Source of the DNA: Triatoma infestans
Taxonomy: Eukaryota; Arthropoda; Insecta; Hemiptera; Reduviidae
DNA: 64,000 bases
NCBI GenBank assembly: GCA_011037195.1
Contig: JAAEAF010004288.1
Span: 1-64,000 of the forward strand
Direction of reading: 5' to 3'
The notes beneath the pieces were generated by a model. It ran no database searches. It was not told the origin of the DNA and saw nothing but the letters and a program-made list of their open reading frames with translations. This document shows, in pieces, positions 21,080 to 30,839 of this stretch. How positions within the stretch are numbered: position 1 is the first letter of the stretch; the number at the start of each line of letters is the position of its first letter. The translations under genes were made by a program, and so were the position numbers.

Positions 21080-21610
21080 CTGTAACCAATGATAGATGCC
21101 GGCGGTGCCAACAAATACTTGAAAGTATAAGCCCTATAAAGTATGATTGGGGAATGCCCTACTCTCGCCCCACTGGAATACACCAATCGGCACGATCTTG
21201 TGTCAAAAATTGTGCACCAGCAATTGGCCTTTAAATGTAGGTTTATAAATAGTAAATTGGATCCATATTACAAGTATAAAGCGGTGCTTGTTTGTGAAGA
21301 TCAGAACTACCGCTTATACTATGACAGGTCTGTGCTCGATATCGCTGCCCCTTGTAAACAGAACAGGCAAGCACAATAGCGGAGAAAATTAGGAAATATG
21401 CAGAACTGTCTGAGGAAAATGGAGTATGACAAGTAGAGAATGTACTGGTGCTCCCTGCAGTAATTTCGAATACAGGTGTAGTCCCAAAAACACTACATGA
21501 ATCTCTAAAGAAACTGGACATCCACTCTGTTCCTCTTAATGGAGAAAGCAATTGTCCTGGAAACGGGCCGTATCGTCCGATTATTTTTAAAATATAATTA
21601 AGCACACTCA
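21080..21610 (+). pseudogene. LINE C-terminal fragment, RLE-type endonuclease region
   Basis: The translation starts with a zinc-knuckle remnant (CRRC at about 21098). After a frameshift it reads GECPTLAPLEYTNRHDLVSK (21149 onwards), KIVHQQLAFK, then YYKYKAVLVCEDQNYRLYYD. This is the C-terminal region of LINEs with a restriction-enzyme-like endonuclease (R2/R4/Dong-like), recalled from family memory. The expected NRPDIVL catalytic block is missing: a deletion joins DRSV directly to LDIAAP. The end keeps ISNTGVVPKTLHESLKKLD, which matches the family's usual end. It is inactive. Confidence 0.6.
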
Positions 21611-21824
21611 AGTTTATGCTTGGTATAAAACCAGCACAAACTTATGTAACCAGTTATAAGACTGAGAAAGAAACTGATAAGAAATATTAAATAATAATAA
21701 TATAATAAAAATAATAAAAAGGCCGTTTCTTTCACAAGGTTTAGAATCGATACATATTGATACTTTGAAAGCTCTAATACTTCTGATTATCTGATTAGGC
21801 AGAATTTAATAATATTTTACAGGA

Positions 21825-22000
21825 AGGACAAGCCAGTATTAGAAACGACCATTTATTCACAAGATGGCGCTATGCTATACATCAACACACGAATAAAGAA
21901 AAGCTCTCTTTTATCAGCAAATTCGTCTACTTTAAAAAGGCATTTAACACCGTCAATCAGAAAAACTTTGAAATAAATTATACCAAATTGGAGTAAGCTA
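21825..22000 (+). pseudogene. LINE RT fragment
   Basis: A short stretch reading IRNDHLFTRWRYAIHQHTNK then SFISKFVYFKKAFNTVNQKN resembles RT blocks in which an active-site Asp lies in FxDFxKAFDTVNH. That Asp is replaced here (VYFKKAFN). It is probably another piece of the same LINE as 21080-21610, rearranged. Confidence 0.5.
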
Positions 22001-22009
22001 AAAACTGAT

Positions 22010-23345
22010 TATTATTATTATTAATAACCTTTATTTAATAAGTACAATAAATATAATATATACAAAAGTAATAAAACACAAAAGGTAAACAGCATGGCAA
22101 ATGCCGTCTGCTGGAGTTGCTGCTTATAGAAATTAATTCAGTTAAATAAATTACTTGAAGATTTATATGAGTGATGTTAATAACTAATATAAAAAAAGAA
22201 AAAAGGCGAAACTAAATAACAGCTTTTTTAAGCTAACTACAGATGAACTTTAGCAACACTTTATATAGCTAACATATATAGATAACACTTTAGATAGTTC
22301 GGTCATACAGTAAATAGCAATGGGATAATGAGAAAAAAAAACAAAAAGAAAAAAAACAAAGAAAAACAAAAGCTGAGCTTATAAAATAATCACAATTATT
22401 AAAAAGAAAAGGAAAAGTAAGAAATCACTAAAATAGTAAAATTAAAATAAATCAAACAAAAACACTTTCATTACATTGCTGACAATAAATCATAGACCCA
22501 AATTTGCTGTCAGTTCTGTGCTAAATTAGGTAAATATAAGCAGTAAATGAAATTAAGAGTTGAGAAGTTTTAGTCTATAATTCCAGGCCAGTTTAGTAAA
22601 GGTAATAAGAGGTCTGCACTCCGAAGAAGAGAGAGAATGAACAATGTGCAACTAGTTAGGATAGATTTCCCCAAATACCGAGATCGGAGCTCCGTCAATG
22701 ACGGACACTCAACCAAGAAGTGAAAAAGATCTTTTTGAACACAATGGGAGCAAAGAGGGCACAGTTTCTGGAGGTCTATATCTTGGTTCCCAGGGACGCA
22801 ACTCAATGGTGAGTTTAAAATGGTTGGTAAGTTTAAAAAGCCAACTCATATCATTTAATAATAACTTATTTTTTTGCATTTTCACCAAAAAAGAGTCCGA
22901 ATTGAGAGTTTACGTCTACCAATGTCCTATACAAAAGAAAGCGTTCTGTACCTCTGGCCCGCCTAAGAGACTCCTCCCGAAAACTATCTTTAATCTTTGT
23001 AAGAATTTTTGACTGATATTCATGCCATTTTTCACGGCTATCTAATGAGAAATCCACCTCAACCGAATACTTCTGAGCTAATGCTATCCATTGTCTAAAG
23101 CAGCCCACACCATTCCTGATGAGTTCCAAAGCTACAATGCGTGAGATACGCCACTCCGGGAGGGATGCAATTTTGTTACAATAATTGAAATTTAGTCTCA
23201 AAGTATACAGGAAAAGAGGATCTACTGCGGTCTCTATATGGAGCATATACGACGGAGTGCAGGAGGGCAGAGAAAAGAGCTTCTTAAGGAAGTATCTTTG
23301 AAATTTAGCTAAAAACTGATGTTTCATATTATTGAACATTTCTGT
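22010..23345 (-). pseudogene. APE-type LINE C-terminus and 3' UTR (family L1x, minus)
   Basis: On the minus strand it runs from the RT thumb (about 23340) through YFLKKLFSLPSCTPSYMLHI and IKDSFREESLRRA blocks to a C-terminal zinc-finger-like block, CPLCSHCVQKDLFHFLVEC (about 22720-22780). It then has a 3' UTR ending at a TAA/ATT array (22010-22023). It is clearly homologous to 39554-40720, which has the same order (NTPSYVIYLE, IKESFRRNLL, CSMCNLNVVEDLFHF). The ORF is broken between 22806 and 22866. It is 5'-truncated at the thumb, almost where the 39.5-kb copy is. Confidence 0.75.
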
Positions 23346-23349
23346 GACA

Positions 23350-23450
23350 GTGCCGGCATGTATCTACAAAACACATGTCACTTAGTTAAGATTGAACTAA
23401 CGACTGGTGTTCCCTTAGGGCGTCTGCTTAATCCCATTATTAATCATCCT
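23350..23450 (+). pseudogene. Short RT motif remnant
   Basis: Plus-strand codons read ELTTGVPLGRLLNPII, resembling the RT block TxGVPQGSxLSPxLF of non-LTR elements. Little else is preserved. It directly abuts the minus-strand LINE, so the two may mark an inverted junction. Confidence 0.35.
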
Positions 23451-23994
23451 GAATATTTATTGTATTATGTTTTTTTTTTTTTTTTTTTTGAAAAGCACAA
23501 TGCTACCGGTCTTAAAATAAATAATAATCAAGCATTATTGATGTTCTAGATTTTATCCTAGAGCTCGTAGCCTGCTAGGGGAAGTACATGATGCACTTAG
23601 GCCTGAAAGGCCTTTTGTGTTCCCAAAATATACTCTTAATGATTTAATGCCATGTCCCATTAATGAATAAAGTGTCAGAGCCTTTTCGGTCATTTCGGCT
23701 AGAGATATAAAAAGCAAAAGCAGGGATAGGAAAAAAAACAACAAAAACATGTAAGGAGTAATTGATTAACACTTCTAATCCATTGTCAAAGACCAAAGAA
23801 CCCGCAGGGAACAAGGCGGAGTAGAATATGATGGGCTTATCTCTCTCTCTCTCATGGGAAATGGTTTTGATGACACCATAGTGCAGATGACGCTTCCAAG
23901 GAATTCAAAGAAAAGAATCCACCGGTGCGTGGTTGAGGGAAACTAACTCAGGATTAAGAAAGAAACACACGTGATCCCCGTAGATCGATATAAT
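23451..23994. other. Spacer with T run and small hairpin
   Basis: A 20-base T run occupies 23470-23489. AGGCCTGAAAGGCCT (about 23600-23614) is a perfect 6-bp hairpin. A (CT)n patch lies at about 23842-23852. No gene was recognised. Confidence 0.4.
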
Positions 23995-24260
23995 TGACAT
24001 TATGATAACCGATACAAAGCAGCTTGAAAACATAGCTTCATTTAATCCATATGAAACTTCTTCATAAAGCTCTCCTGACATAATTAATGGGATTGGTAAG
24101 AGTTAGATAATAATACTGCATAGCTTTACGACGTAATTTGCAACAGTTTAAATCAGTTTTGAAAAAATCGAGTAACGCATAGGTTATTGAGTTTTTGAAC
24201 TTATTGAAAAAGGATATAATATTTTTTAAACTTGGAATGCAAACTGCACAGATTATTATT
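23995..24260 (+). repeat. Dispersed repeat C, copy 1
   Basis: It matches 28255-28480: GATACAAAGCAGCTTGAAAA, CATAGCTT, ATCCATATGAAACTTC, TAAAGCTCTCCTGACATAAT (diverged) and GAGTAA with a following TTGAGTT block. The chance ORFs on both strands are not conserved. Confidence 0.5.
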
Positions 24261-24299
24261 ATTTTAAAGGGAATATACACTATGATCTGCCTGAATGAT

Positions 24300-24487
24300 A
24301 TTTTGCCCCTTGGAGGCTTCTCAGTGCACTGCCGGCCTCCGAGTAGTGTTCTCGAGATGATGACAACACTGCCATCACTGAATAGTGAGCTGTAGAGGCT
24401 CCGAAGAAGAGAAAATGTAAGGGCAGCACGCTGGATTCAAACGCGGGTCCAGCGCGCTACCACTAAACTAATCCCTTCCTTCTCCCT
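24300..24487 (-). mobile_element. tRNA-derived SINE
   Basis: On the minus strand it begins with a tRNA-like head: an A-box region GGGATTAGTTTAGTGGTAGC (about 24475-24456) and a B-box region GTTTGAATCC (about 24442-24433). The signature GCTGCCCTTACATTTTCTCT follows. The same head and CTGCCCTTAGATTTTTTTCT signature recur at 28741, 45760, 57935 and 63440. It is transcribed by RNA polymerase III and moved by LINE machinery in known families; here it looks diverged. Confidence 0.6.
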
Positions 24488-25496
24488 TGGTTGGCTTAAG
24501 GCAATTAACTCGCAATGGAAACCCTAGTTTGTGTACTGTGTTTGTTCTTGTCTGTAAAGGTTAGATTATATGTAGTTTAAGTTCACTGTGTACTGTTCGG
24601 GCGAAGTCCATGGAGTACTGAGCTGTGGTAATCCGTGGGGGTCGTTACTCCCCAAGTAACTGCATGCAACAGATACTCCTTGCGGGCAAAACTGTACAGA
24701 TATCTAGCGTATCACTTTATTTTTAAAGAGTTTTCTGTAAAAAAAAAAATATTTTAGAGTATTCAGAGGGTTTTGTGAAATAATATTTCAAATTGTTTTG
24801 GTTTGTATGATCAATGTTATTGGCGCTGCCTTCTGAATTATATGGTAATCATTACGACTGTACCTAACTTCAACACATTCCCAACTGAAAAATTAACTAG
24901 TTTAATGAAAATTTTATCAATTTTCTTATTTTATGAACTACAATAAGTGAAAGTCGGGTGAATATTTTCAGTAAAACGAAGAACAACCATTTGTAAATGG
25001 TTAAGCAAAAACTGACTTAAGATTCTACTGACAAAACCAAAGTCGATGTTATGGAACATATTGGGCGCAGGTATATTCAATCCAATCTCCTCTTTAATGT
25101 TTTATTTTTAATAAATTTTATCATTCGAAAATATATAAATTTTACGATTTAATAGAGATATAATTGCCAATTTCAATTTATTTAGAATAAATAAGAGATT
25201 AAATTTCATTTCCACAATTGTTTTATGTTTTCAACTTAACTTTTTGCATGAAAACAACAGAATCAAATTAGAAGCATGACTGCAACTGAATGGTTAATAA
25301 GTATATATCAGTGCCATTGTTGTATTTTAAATGCAAACTATAACTTAATAATAAATAACTTTATGTTTCGTCTCAATTATAGACCTTATAAAAACTATTA
25401 ATTATCCACACCATATTATTGTTATTAAATATATTATATTATTAACTTTTCTCCCTCACTTTTTTCTTAATTATTGCAGTTTATATTTTAGTTTAT
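24488..25496. other. Spacer
   Basis: 24488-24740 has moderate G+C without a recognised motif; 24740-25496 is A+T-rich. No coding or repeat assignment. Confidence 0.4.
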
Positions 25497-26517
25497 TACT
25501 TTCTCTTACTCCTAGTAAGAGGAAGTATTGTAATCGTGTCAAATTTTCGATATCGAGTTTTCACCGGAATATCCGTTTTGAGGTCCCCTGAGTCCAAAAA
25601 AGTGGTTTTTAGCAAATGGTCTGTGTGGTGTGTGTCCGTGTGTGTGTGTGTGTGTGTAGTATTATGTATTGTAAAACAGCATAGCTCAAAACCAAAAACC
25701 GTGAAAGTTAAAAACTGATATCCATTTAGGCCATCACCGTGGGATCTGACACTACGTTATCTGTCAAAATTCCTCAACCGGAAGTACCACTTTACTAGTT
25801 AATTTTTACTTTTTTTGCGATTTTCTCAAAAATGTTTTTTTCCGACGATTTTCTTTAAAACTCGAAACCAACTCAACCACACTACAGAGCTCACTTTTAC
25901 TTTGACACATTACGACACACACACACGGGAAAATGCTCTGAAGGGCACTTCTGGGGGAGGGGTGGGTTAGGTTTTCATCTTAACTGCTGTTTCAGTATAT
26001 TAGACAATTCTGTCATCTAAATAATGTTAATTAGAATTAAATATGTTGTTGAAATTCCGAGTTTGAAAAAAATCGGATAACCGGAAGTGCGTTTACTTAC
26101 CACTTTACTAAATGATTTATTCACTTTTTCGCAATTTTCTCAAAAATGGCTCTGCCGATTTTTTTGAAACTTCGTATATAAACTAAACATGCAAAGATCT
26201 ACAACTTTTATCTAAAACATTTCTCTGGGAAATTTCTTTTAAGAGCACTTTTAGGGGAGGGGTGGGGTTAGATTTTCATCAACGTGCTATCCTAGTTCAT
26301 TATACAATTCTATCATCCAAACATAATTAATTAGAAATAAATAGATGGCTGAAATTCAGTTTCAAGAAAATTAGTAAACCGGAAGTGCCCTTTTACTGAA
26401 CAGGTTTTTCAGTTTTCGACGAATTTCTTTAAATTTGGTGCACAAACTATAACATTTGTCAATTATAATTTTGAGAACAGGAGTAAGAGAAAGTTGTGTG
26501 AGTGTTTCACACTAGAT
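25497..26517 (+). mobile_element. HEL repeat copy 7 (long form, reference copy)
   Basis: The most complete copy. 5' end: a terminal hairpin, stems 25498-25510 and 25514-25526 (AGTAAGAGGAAGT as its right half). 3' end: GGAGTAAGAGAAAGT at 26480-26494, the inverted copy of the first bases of the element, followed by the hairpin GTGTGA (26496-26501) / TCACAC (26507-26512) and a T-rich flank. The inverted repeat is thus terminal at one end and about 24 bases internal at the other. ACCGGAAGT starts at 25777, 26080 and 26378 (303- and 298-bp spacing). The TG array lies at 25637-25658. It encodes no protein. Confidence 0.85.
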
Positions 26518-26584
26518 TTTTTTTATTAAGCATTATATTTTAGCAGAATTTTTTTTTGGTATTTTTTATTTTTATTTTCTTCCT

Positions 26585-26835
26585 ATTGAAATTAAGTATT
26601 CACCGGAAATAGATATCTTTTGAGTATGAAAAAAAAAAAGTTTTTGGTGAATGGTCCATATGTTTGTGTGTGTGTGTGTGAGTACGTACGTAACTAAATA
26701 TCTGAAAAATAACAAAATCGCTGAACGCTCAAATTTGACTTTCCCTCTAGGTTACCACCAAGCTATCTGACAAGAAGTTAAAAGGGACAAAATCCAACCA
26801 ATCGGAAGTGTAGCCTTACTGAATAGTATTTTTTT
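26585..26835 (+). repeat. Diverged HEL relative, 5' block
   Basis: It carries the HEL 5' block in diverged form: TATTCACCGGAAATAGATAT, an A run, GTGAATGGTCCATATG, a TG array, then CTCAAATTTGACTTTCCCTC, AGCTATCTGACA and a final CGGAAGTGTAGCCTTACTGA. It lies 70 bp after the T-rich end of copy 7 and is a separate, older insertion of a related subfamily (compare 44490-44790). Confidence 0.5.
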
Positions 26836-27040
26836 ATTTATTGAAAGTGATACCAATGACACGAGGCGTGATCATATATTGTATTCAAATTCAGATACTC
26901 TCTATAATCCCTAACGCCAATATTTAAGTATAGGTATTTAATTCATTTATGTATATGTAATTAATGTAAATGTTTTGTAAAATTCAAAAAATTTATAGCA
27001 AATTTATGAAAGAAACCCCGTACTTCCATAAAACTGATAT
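26836..27040. other. A+T-rich spacer
   Basis: Nothing recognised. Confidence 0.4.
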
Positions 27041-28262
27041 TATTATTATTATTATTATTGTAAGAGAGTTTAATTTACGAAGTGGGAGATACCTAGCCGA
27101 AACCATACTCTCCCACCACTTCTCTCATTTATAGAAGACAAAAAAAAAACGCGACGGCGACGATTCCACCATCGCATCCCTCCAGACCCGGATCCACCCC
27201 ACTCCCATTGCCCACCAATACTCGATATTCCAGACACCCTTCAAACTCTAAACCTAAACATTCACACACACCATAAACCATTCATACCAATAAATACTTT
27301 CACACACATTTGCTAAAAATCTATTTATACCTGTACAATACCTAACTCATTCACACCAATAAATATTCCCATCCTAATGAATACTTTCAAACGTCAAAGT
27401 TCTACCTCAATCAACCCAATAAATACTTACACACATTAAAAAAAAAATACTACCAACTAAACTACTCCGAACTCATTCCTGCTAATCACTCTCACACATA
27501 TTACATACCAAATTGAGCCCCTTCTTTTCCCTTCATAACAATATGAACAAATTTCACCCAGATATGAAATGCTTTTTCTCCAAGTAGATCTTAGCATTCT
27601 AAACTTTGATGATTCTCCTTCTGCAATTCCTCAACAAATATCTTTCTTTCTTCACTCTACCGGTCACAATCAAACATCACATGCAGTGCAGTTTCCTCCA
27701 TTCCACATAAGCAGTATGGGTCTTCTTTTAAACGAAATCCAGCCAGGTAAGCTCCAATGTTTCCGTGCCCACTAATTATTTGTGTTGTAAAATAGTCTAG
27801 TACAAACCATTCTGCCTTCCCACGCCAAAAGTTCCACGACCCTTATCTGAAGCTTCCCATCTTAACTGTGGACCCAAGACTGATCCCTAAGGGCACCCTC
27901 TGCTTACCTTTTTTCCCAGTGTTATGTTTGATAGAGTCATCTCTACCCATCTTCCTTTCAGATAATCTCTCAAAACTGTATAAATGTCCCCTCTGACTCC
28001 TTTTTTAAATATTTTAAATAAAACCCCCGGCCACCATACCCTATCTAAAGCTCCTTTTTATATCCATGAATATTCCCAAAATATACTTCTCACCTCTTCC
28101 CTCAACAACAGCCCTAAGCCTCAGCATAGCATCTTCCCCCGTTGACCTGCCTTTCATAAAACCATATTGCTTGCAAGAGACCCTATCATAAAACAAGTTT
28201 TCCAATTTATGCACAATAATTCTTTTTAATATCTTGCCCAAAACCGGTAGCAAACAAATCGA
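27040..28262 (-). pseudogene. LINE, RT to 3' end (minus strand)
   Basis: Read from 28262 down: CLLPVLGKILKRIIVHKLEN, YGFMKGRSTGEDAM and YILGIFMDIKRSF are RT blocks. The catalytic D of FMDI is present, while the following GAFD is decayed. Near 27890 the PQGSVLGP block reads P-stop-GSVLGPQ. A deletion removes the YADD region. It then continues to IISGHGNIGAYLAGF (about 27770) and the C-terminal zinc finger CLCGMEETALHVMFDC (about 27710-27660). The 3' UTR ends in an ATT array at 27041-27058. Clade: R1/Jockey-like, by motif resemblance. It is interrupted by stops and frameshifts. Confidence 0.7.
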
Positions 28263-28480
28263 TAATCTGATACAAAGCAGCTTGAAAACATAGCTTGACG
28301 GTGCATATTTCAATCCATATGAAACTTCATAAAAATCTTCTGTACATAATTAGTGGGGCTAGATAATTAATAATGAAAAAATAATGTACACAAATTTTAA
28401 TAAGTTCGGGGAAAAAAAAAATTGAGTAATGAATAAGTTAATGAGTTCATGGACAATTTTAATTGCAATTAAAGGGAAAT
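28255..28480 (+). repeat. Dispersed repeat C, copy 2
   Basis: The counterpart of 23995-24260, starting exactly where the minus-strand LINE is truncated. It shares GATACAAAGCAGCTTGAAAA and ATCCATATGAAACTTC. The contact suggests that the LINE's 5' truncation point lies at, or inside, this repeat. Confidence 0.5.
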
Positions 28481-28740
28481 TGAATTCCAATTTTATGGGA
28501 AATCATTGTAGTCGTGAAAATTACAAAAACCTCAAAAACCTATTCTGTAAAATCACATTTTTTCCGGCTAATCGATTTTTCTTGAAATTTTGGAATTCTA
28601 CCAATGCTTCTAATGTTTATTATAGAAAATGACTAATATTGCCAGAATTGCAATAACAGAAAGTCGTATGTTTCACTGCAGATATTTTTCTTTGATTGAA
28701 AAAACAGCTGCAATTTGTGTATGCTGATATTATTATTATT
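28481..28740. other. Spacer, weakly HEL-like
   Basis: A+T-rich, with isolated blocks (TTTTTTCCGGCTAATCGAT near 28558) faintly reminiscent of HEL modules. No firm assignment. Confidence 0.3.
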
Positions 28741-28885
28741 ATTTTGAGGAAGGCGGGTGAACATCTATGGGCGCTGCCCGGCAAAGAGCTGTAGGAAGAA
28801 AAAAATCTAAGGGCAGCACAGCTGGACTCGAAGCCGGGTCCTCCGCGTGGGAGTCCAGAACGCTAACACTTAGCTATTCCCTTCC
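28741..28885 (-). mobile_element. tRNA-derived SINE
   Basis: On the minus strand: an A-box region GGGAATAGCTAAGTGTTAGC (about 28881-28862), a B-box region GGCTTCGAGTCC (about 28834-28823), then CAGCTGTGCTGCCCTTAGAT and a T run. The 3' end runs into an ATT-type array at 28728-28743. The head has clear tRNA-like spacing, but the rest of the body differs from the 63-kb copy. Confidence 0.65.
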
Positions 28886-28889
28886 CTGT

Positions 28890-29284
28890 ATTATTATTAT
28901 TATTGTTATTGTAACGGCAAGAGAGAGAGAGCCAAGCCCGACCGAGAGAAAACATACTCTCTCTGCTACTCTCTCACTTAAGCAGGTTAGAGTGGGGAAC
29001 CTGTATATAAGCCAGTAACATATCAGGACATCCATCAATCAATCTATCAGATTCAACCATATACATCGCATCGTGTCATAACTCTACTCTCACCCTTTAT
29101 TCTATAAAATCATTAATAAGTCCAGTGCAGTTTGTGTAAGCTAATAGTTATATTATAACAGTGTCTTCATAGCTTGTCTAATTAATTAAACCTAATTTCT
29201 GTCCTCATCAACTCCATTATATTATTATTATTATTATTGTTTTGGTGTTTGTTACGACCGCTGTATTAAATGTTTTAAATGTTT
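28890..29284. other. LINE-3'-UTR-like sequence with ATT arrays
   Basis: ATT arrays at 28891-28910 and 29219-29238 bracket a stretch with GAGAGAGAGAGCC and CCGAGAGAAAACATACTCTC. This resembles 27060-27130, the 3' end of the minus-strand LINE. It is probably another truncated 3' end, but no ORF is preserved. Confidence 0.3.
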
Positions 29285-29480
29285 ATAGATGTTGAGGTTT
29301 GGTCATAAAAAAAAAAAAAAAACTCTTTAAATTTTCACCGACGTTTCGGCAAATTTATTGCCTTCTTCCATTTATTGATCCATCCTGAATTTATTGCTGA
29401 GATCATGAAGGCAATAAATTTGCCGAATCGTCGGTGAAAATTTAAAAAGAGTTTTTTTATGACCTAACCTCAACATCTAT
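29285..29480. repeat. Near-perfect hairpin, ~80-bp arms
   Basis: Left arm 29285-29365 and right arm 29407-29480 are complementary almost base for base; they differ mainly in the length of an A/T run and in two substitutions. The loop is 41 bases. The arms contain CACCGACG, TTCGGCAAATTTATTGCCTT and ATAGATGTTGAGG. On one arm GCCGAAACGTCGG resembles the GAAACGTC motif of 10307-10314. The origin is unknown: a foldback element, or two head-to-head copies of an element end. ATT arrays flank both sides. Confidence 0.85.
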
Positions 29481-29970
29481 TTTACATTATTATTATTATT
29501 ATTATTATTGTAATCTACATCATAGATAAAGATGAGACTTCGATAGCTATTAATATACGAGTAGGTAGTATTAAGGAGTGGAGAGTGCTAAAAGGAGCCC
29601 AACAACACGAATAATGAACCTGTGACTGTGCTAGTATGTCCGAGATAAGGGCCTTCACAAGAAGCACAGAATGCTAACAGTAGAACCGCAGTGCAAAAGT
29701 TAACCACCCACCCTTATTGGTCACAATCCACCTCACTCTTTGCACTGTATTAACACAAAACATAAACACAAACAAACATCATACACACACACTCACACAT
29801 TCCTTACAATTGCATACATTATTTTGGATTACCTATACTTTAATTCTTATCTAAGCCCCTTCTGTTTTTACTTTCTATTTAGGACATTTATGTCAGTGAT
29901 AATACTTTGATTGTATAGTTTTAAAGTACCTAATTTGAAACACTCACAAACCTTTCTCTTACTGAAAATG
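29481..29970. other. ATT array and spacer
   Basis: An ATT array at 29487-29509 is followed by moderately G+C-rich sequence to about 29720 and a CA-rich stretch at 29755-29805. No coding motif. It may be the 3' end of a minus-strand LINE like 27040-27560, inferred only from composition and the tail. Confidence 0.3.
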
Positions 29971-29974
29971 TGGC

Positions 29975-30075
29975 TGGGTCTGCATTGCTGGATAACATCC
30001 GGTATTTTATCCGTCGTATATTCCTGACCGGTTTCGGATATTCATCCATCGTCAGAGCAAATTCACCAAGTTCGT
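29975..30075 (-). ncRNA. Hammerhead-like motif, copy 1 of a pair
   Basis: On the minus strand: CTGACGA (30055-30049), a small GGAT/ATCC stem, GAAAC (30035-30031) and CCGGTC next. CUGANGA and GAAA are both intact, which is the hammerhead core order. A diverged relative lies at 56585-56665, sharing ATCCGTCG and CATCGTCAGAGCAAAT. Catalytic competence is not shown; the stem I and cleavage strands are not resolved. Confidence 0.35.
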
Positions 30076-30358
30076 GTAGAGAGTTCACTTCAACGAAATG
30101 TAGTTCTGTAGACTCACACTTGTTGGTTGTATGTATGTGGGAAGGTTATAAGTTTATGTTACTATATGTGTGTGTTTCATGACAAAGTGAAATTATTATA
30201 AATTGTGATTAGGAATTAGAAAATAGTGTGTAATAAATGAAGAATACTTATAACTAAATTTTAAGACGGTTGTTAAGCATGCTCAGTGTTTTATCAAGTC
30301 ATTTTCATTGTTGGGGGGCGGGGATAAGTTATGTCAGGAGTAAACTGTACTAATAAGA

Positions 30359-30835
30359 TTAGACAAATTTTAAGGAAAGTTTCCTTGACCTAAATATCTT
30401 GAATTGCCTTTCTCTATTCTTTGACAAATTTTCCTGGAGACTATGGTCCATCAGGCTCTCCTCTATTCCATCCTGCCAAATCCTACGAGGCCATCCTCGG
30501 CCCCTTCTTCCCTCAATTTGCCAATCGTTGTGCCTTTTGGTAATCTTTCCTGTGACATTCTTTTTAGGTGCCCGAACCATAAGAGTATTTTATTTTCTAT
30601 TTCTTGTAATATATTCCTTTTTACTTCCCTCACTTCCCTAATCTGGGATTCCTTATTCTTTTCATTCTGGAAGTTTTTGCTGCCTGTCTCCATAAGCCCA
30701 TTTCTGTTGCCATCAGTTTGTTTAGTAAACTTTTCTTTAAGGTCCATGTCTCTGACCCATAAGCTGATACATATATCTCTGACCTATAAGCTGATACATA
30801 TATATATGTGTATTGTAGTACGGGTAGCAAGAAAA
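30359..30835 (-). pseudogene. LINE C-terminal fragment (minus), RTE-like
   Basis: On the minus strand: YGSETWTLKKSLLNKLMATE (about 30760-30700), the segment after the RT thumb; ILQEIENKILLWFGHLKRMS (about 30600-30545); then GRRGRGWPRRIWQDGIEESL (about 30505-30445). This is the standard C-terminal order of RTE/CR1-like ORF2 proteins. Three frames are used, so at least two frameshifts exist. Everything before the thumb is absent. Confidence 0.75.
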
Positions 30836-30839
30836 AGTC

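Noticed and set aside
20932..21186. 84-codon ORF with a poly-Ile run
   Set aside because: It is the translation of the (TAA)n array on the minus strand, a microsatellite artefact.
22698..23012. Plus-strand 104-codon ORF
   Set aside because: It is the antisense of the minus-strand LINE C-terminus, which is supported by homology to the 39.7-kb copy.
24430..24475. Possible true tRNA gene
   Set aside because: A- and B-box-like sequences exist, but no cloverleaf acceptor stem pairs, and the same head recurs with SINE-specific sequence.
27569..27775. Plus-strand 68-codon ORF
   Set aside because: It is the antisense shadow of the LINE finger block CLCGMEETALHVMFDC on the minus strand.
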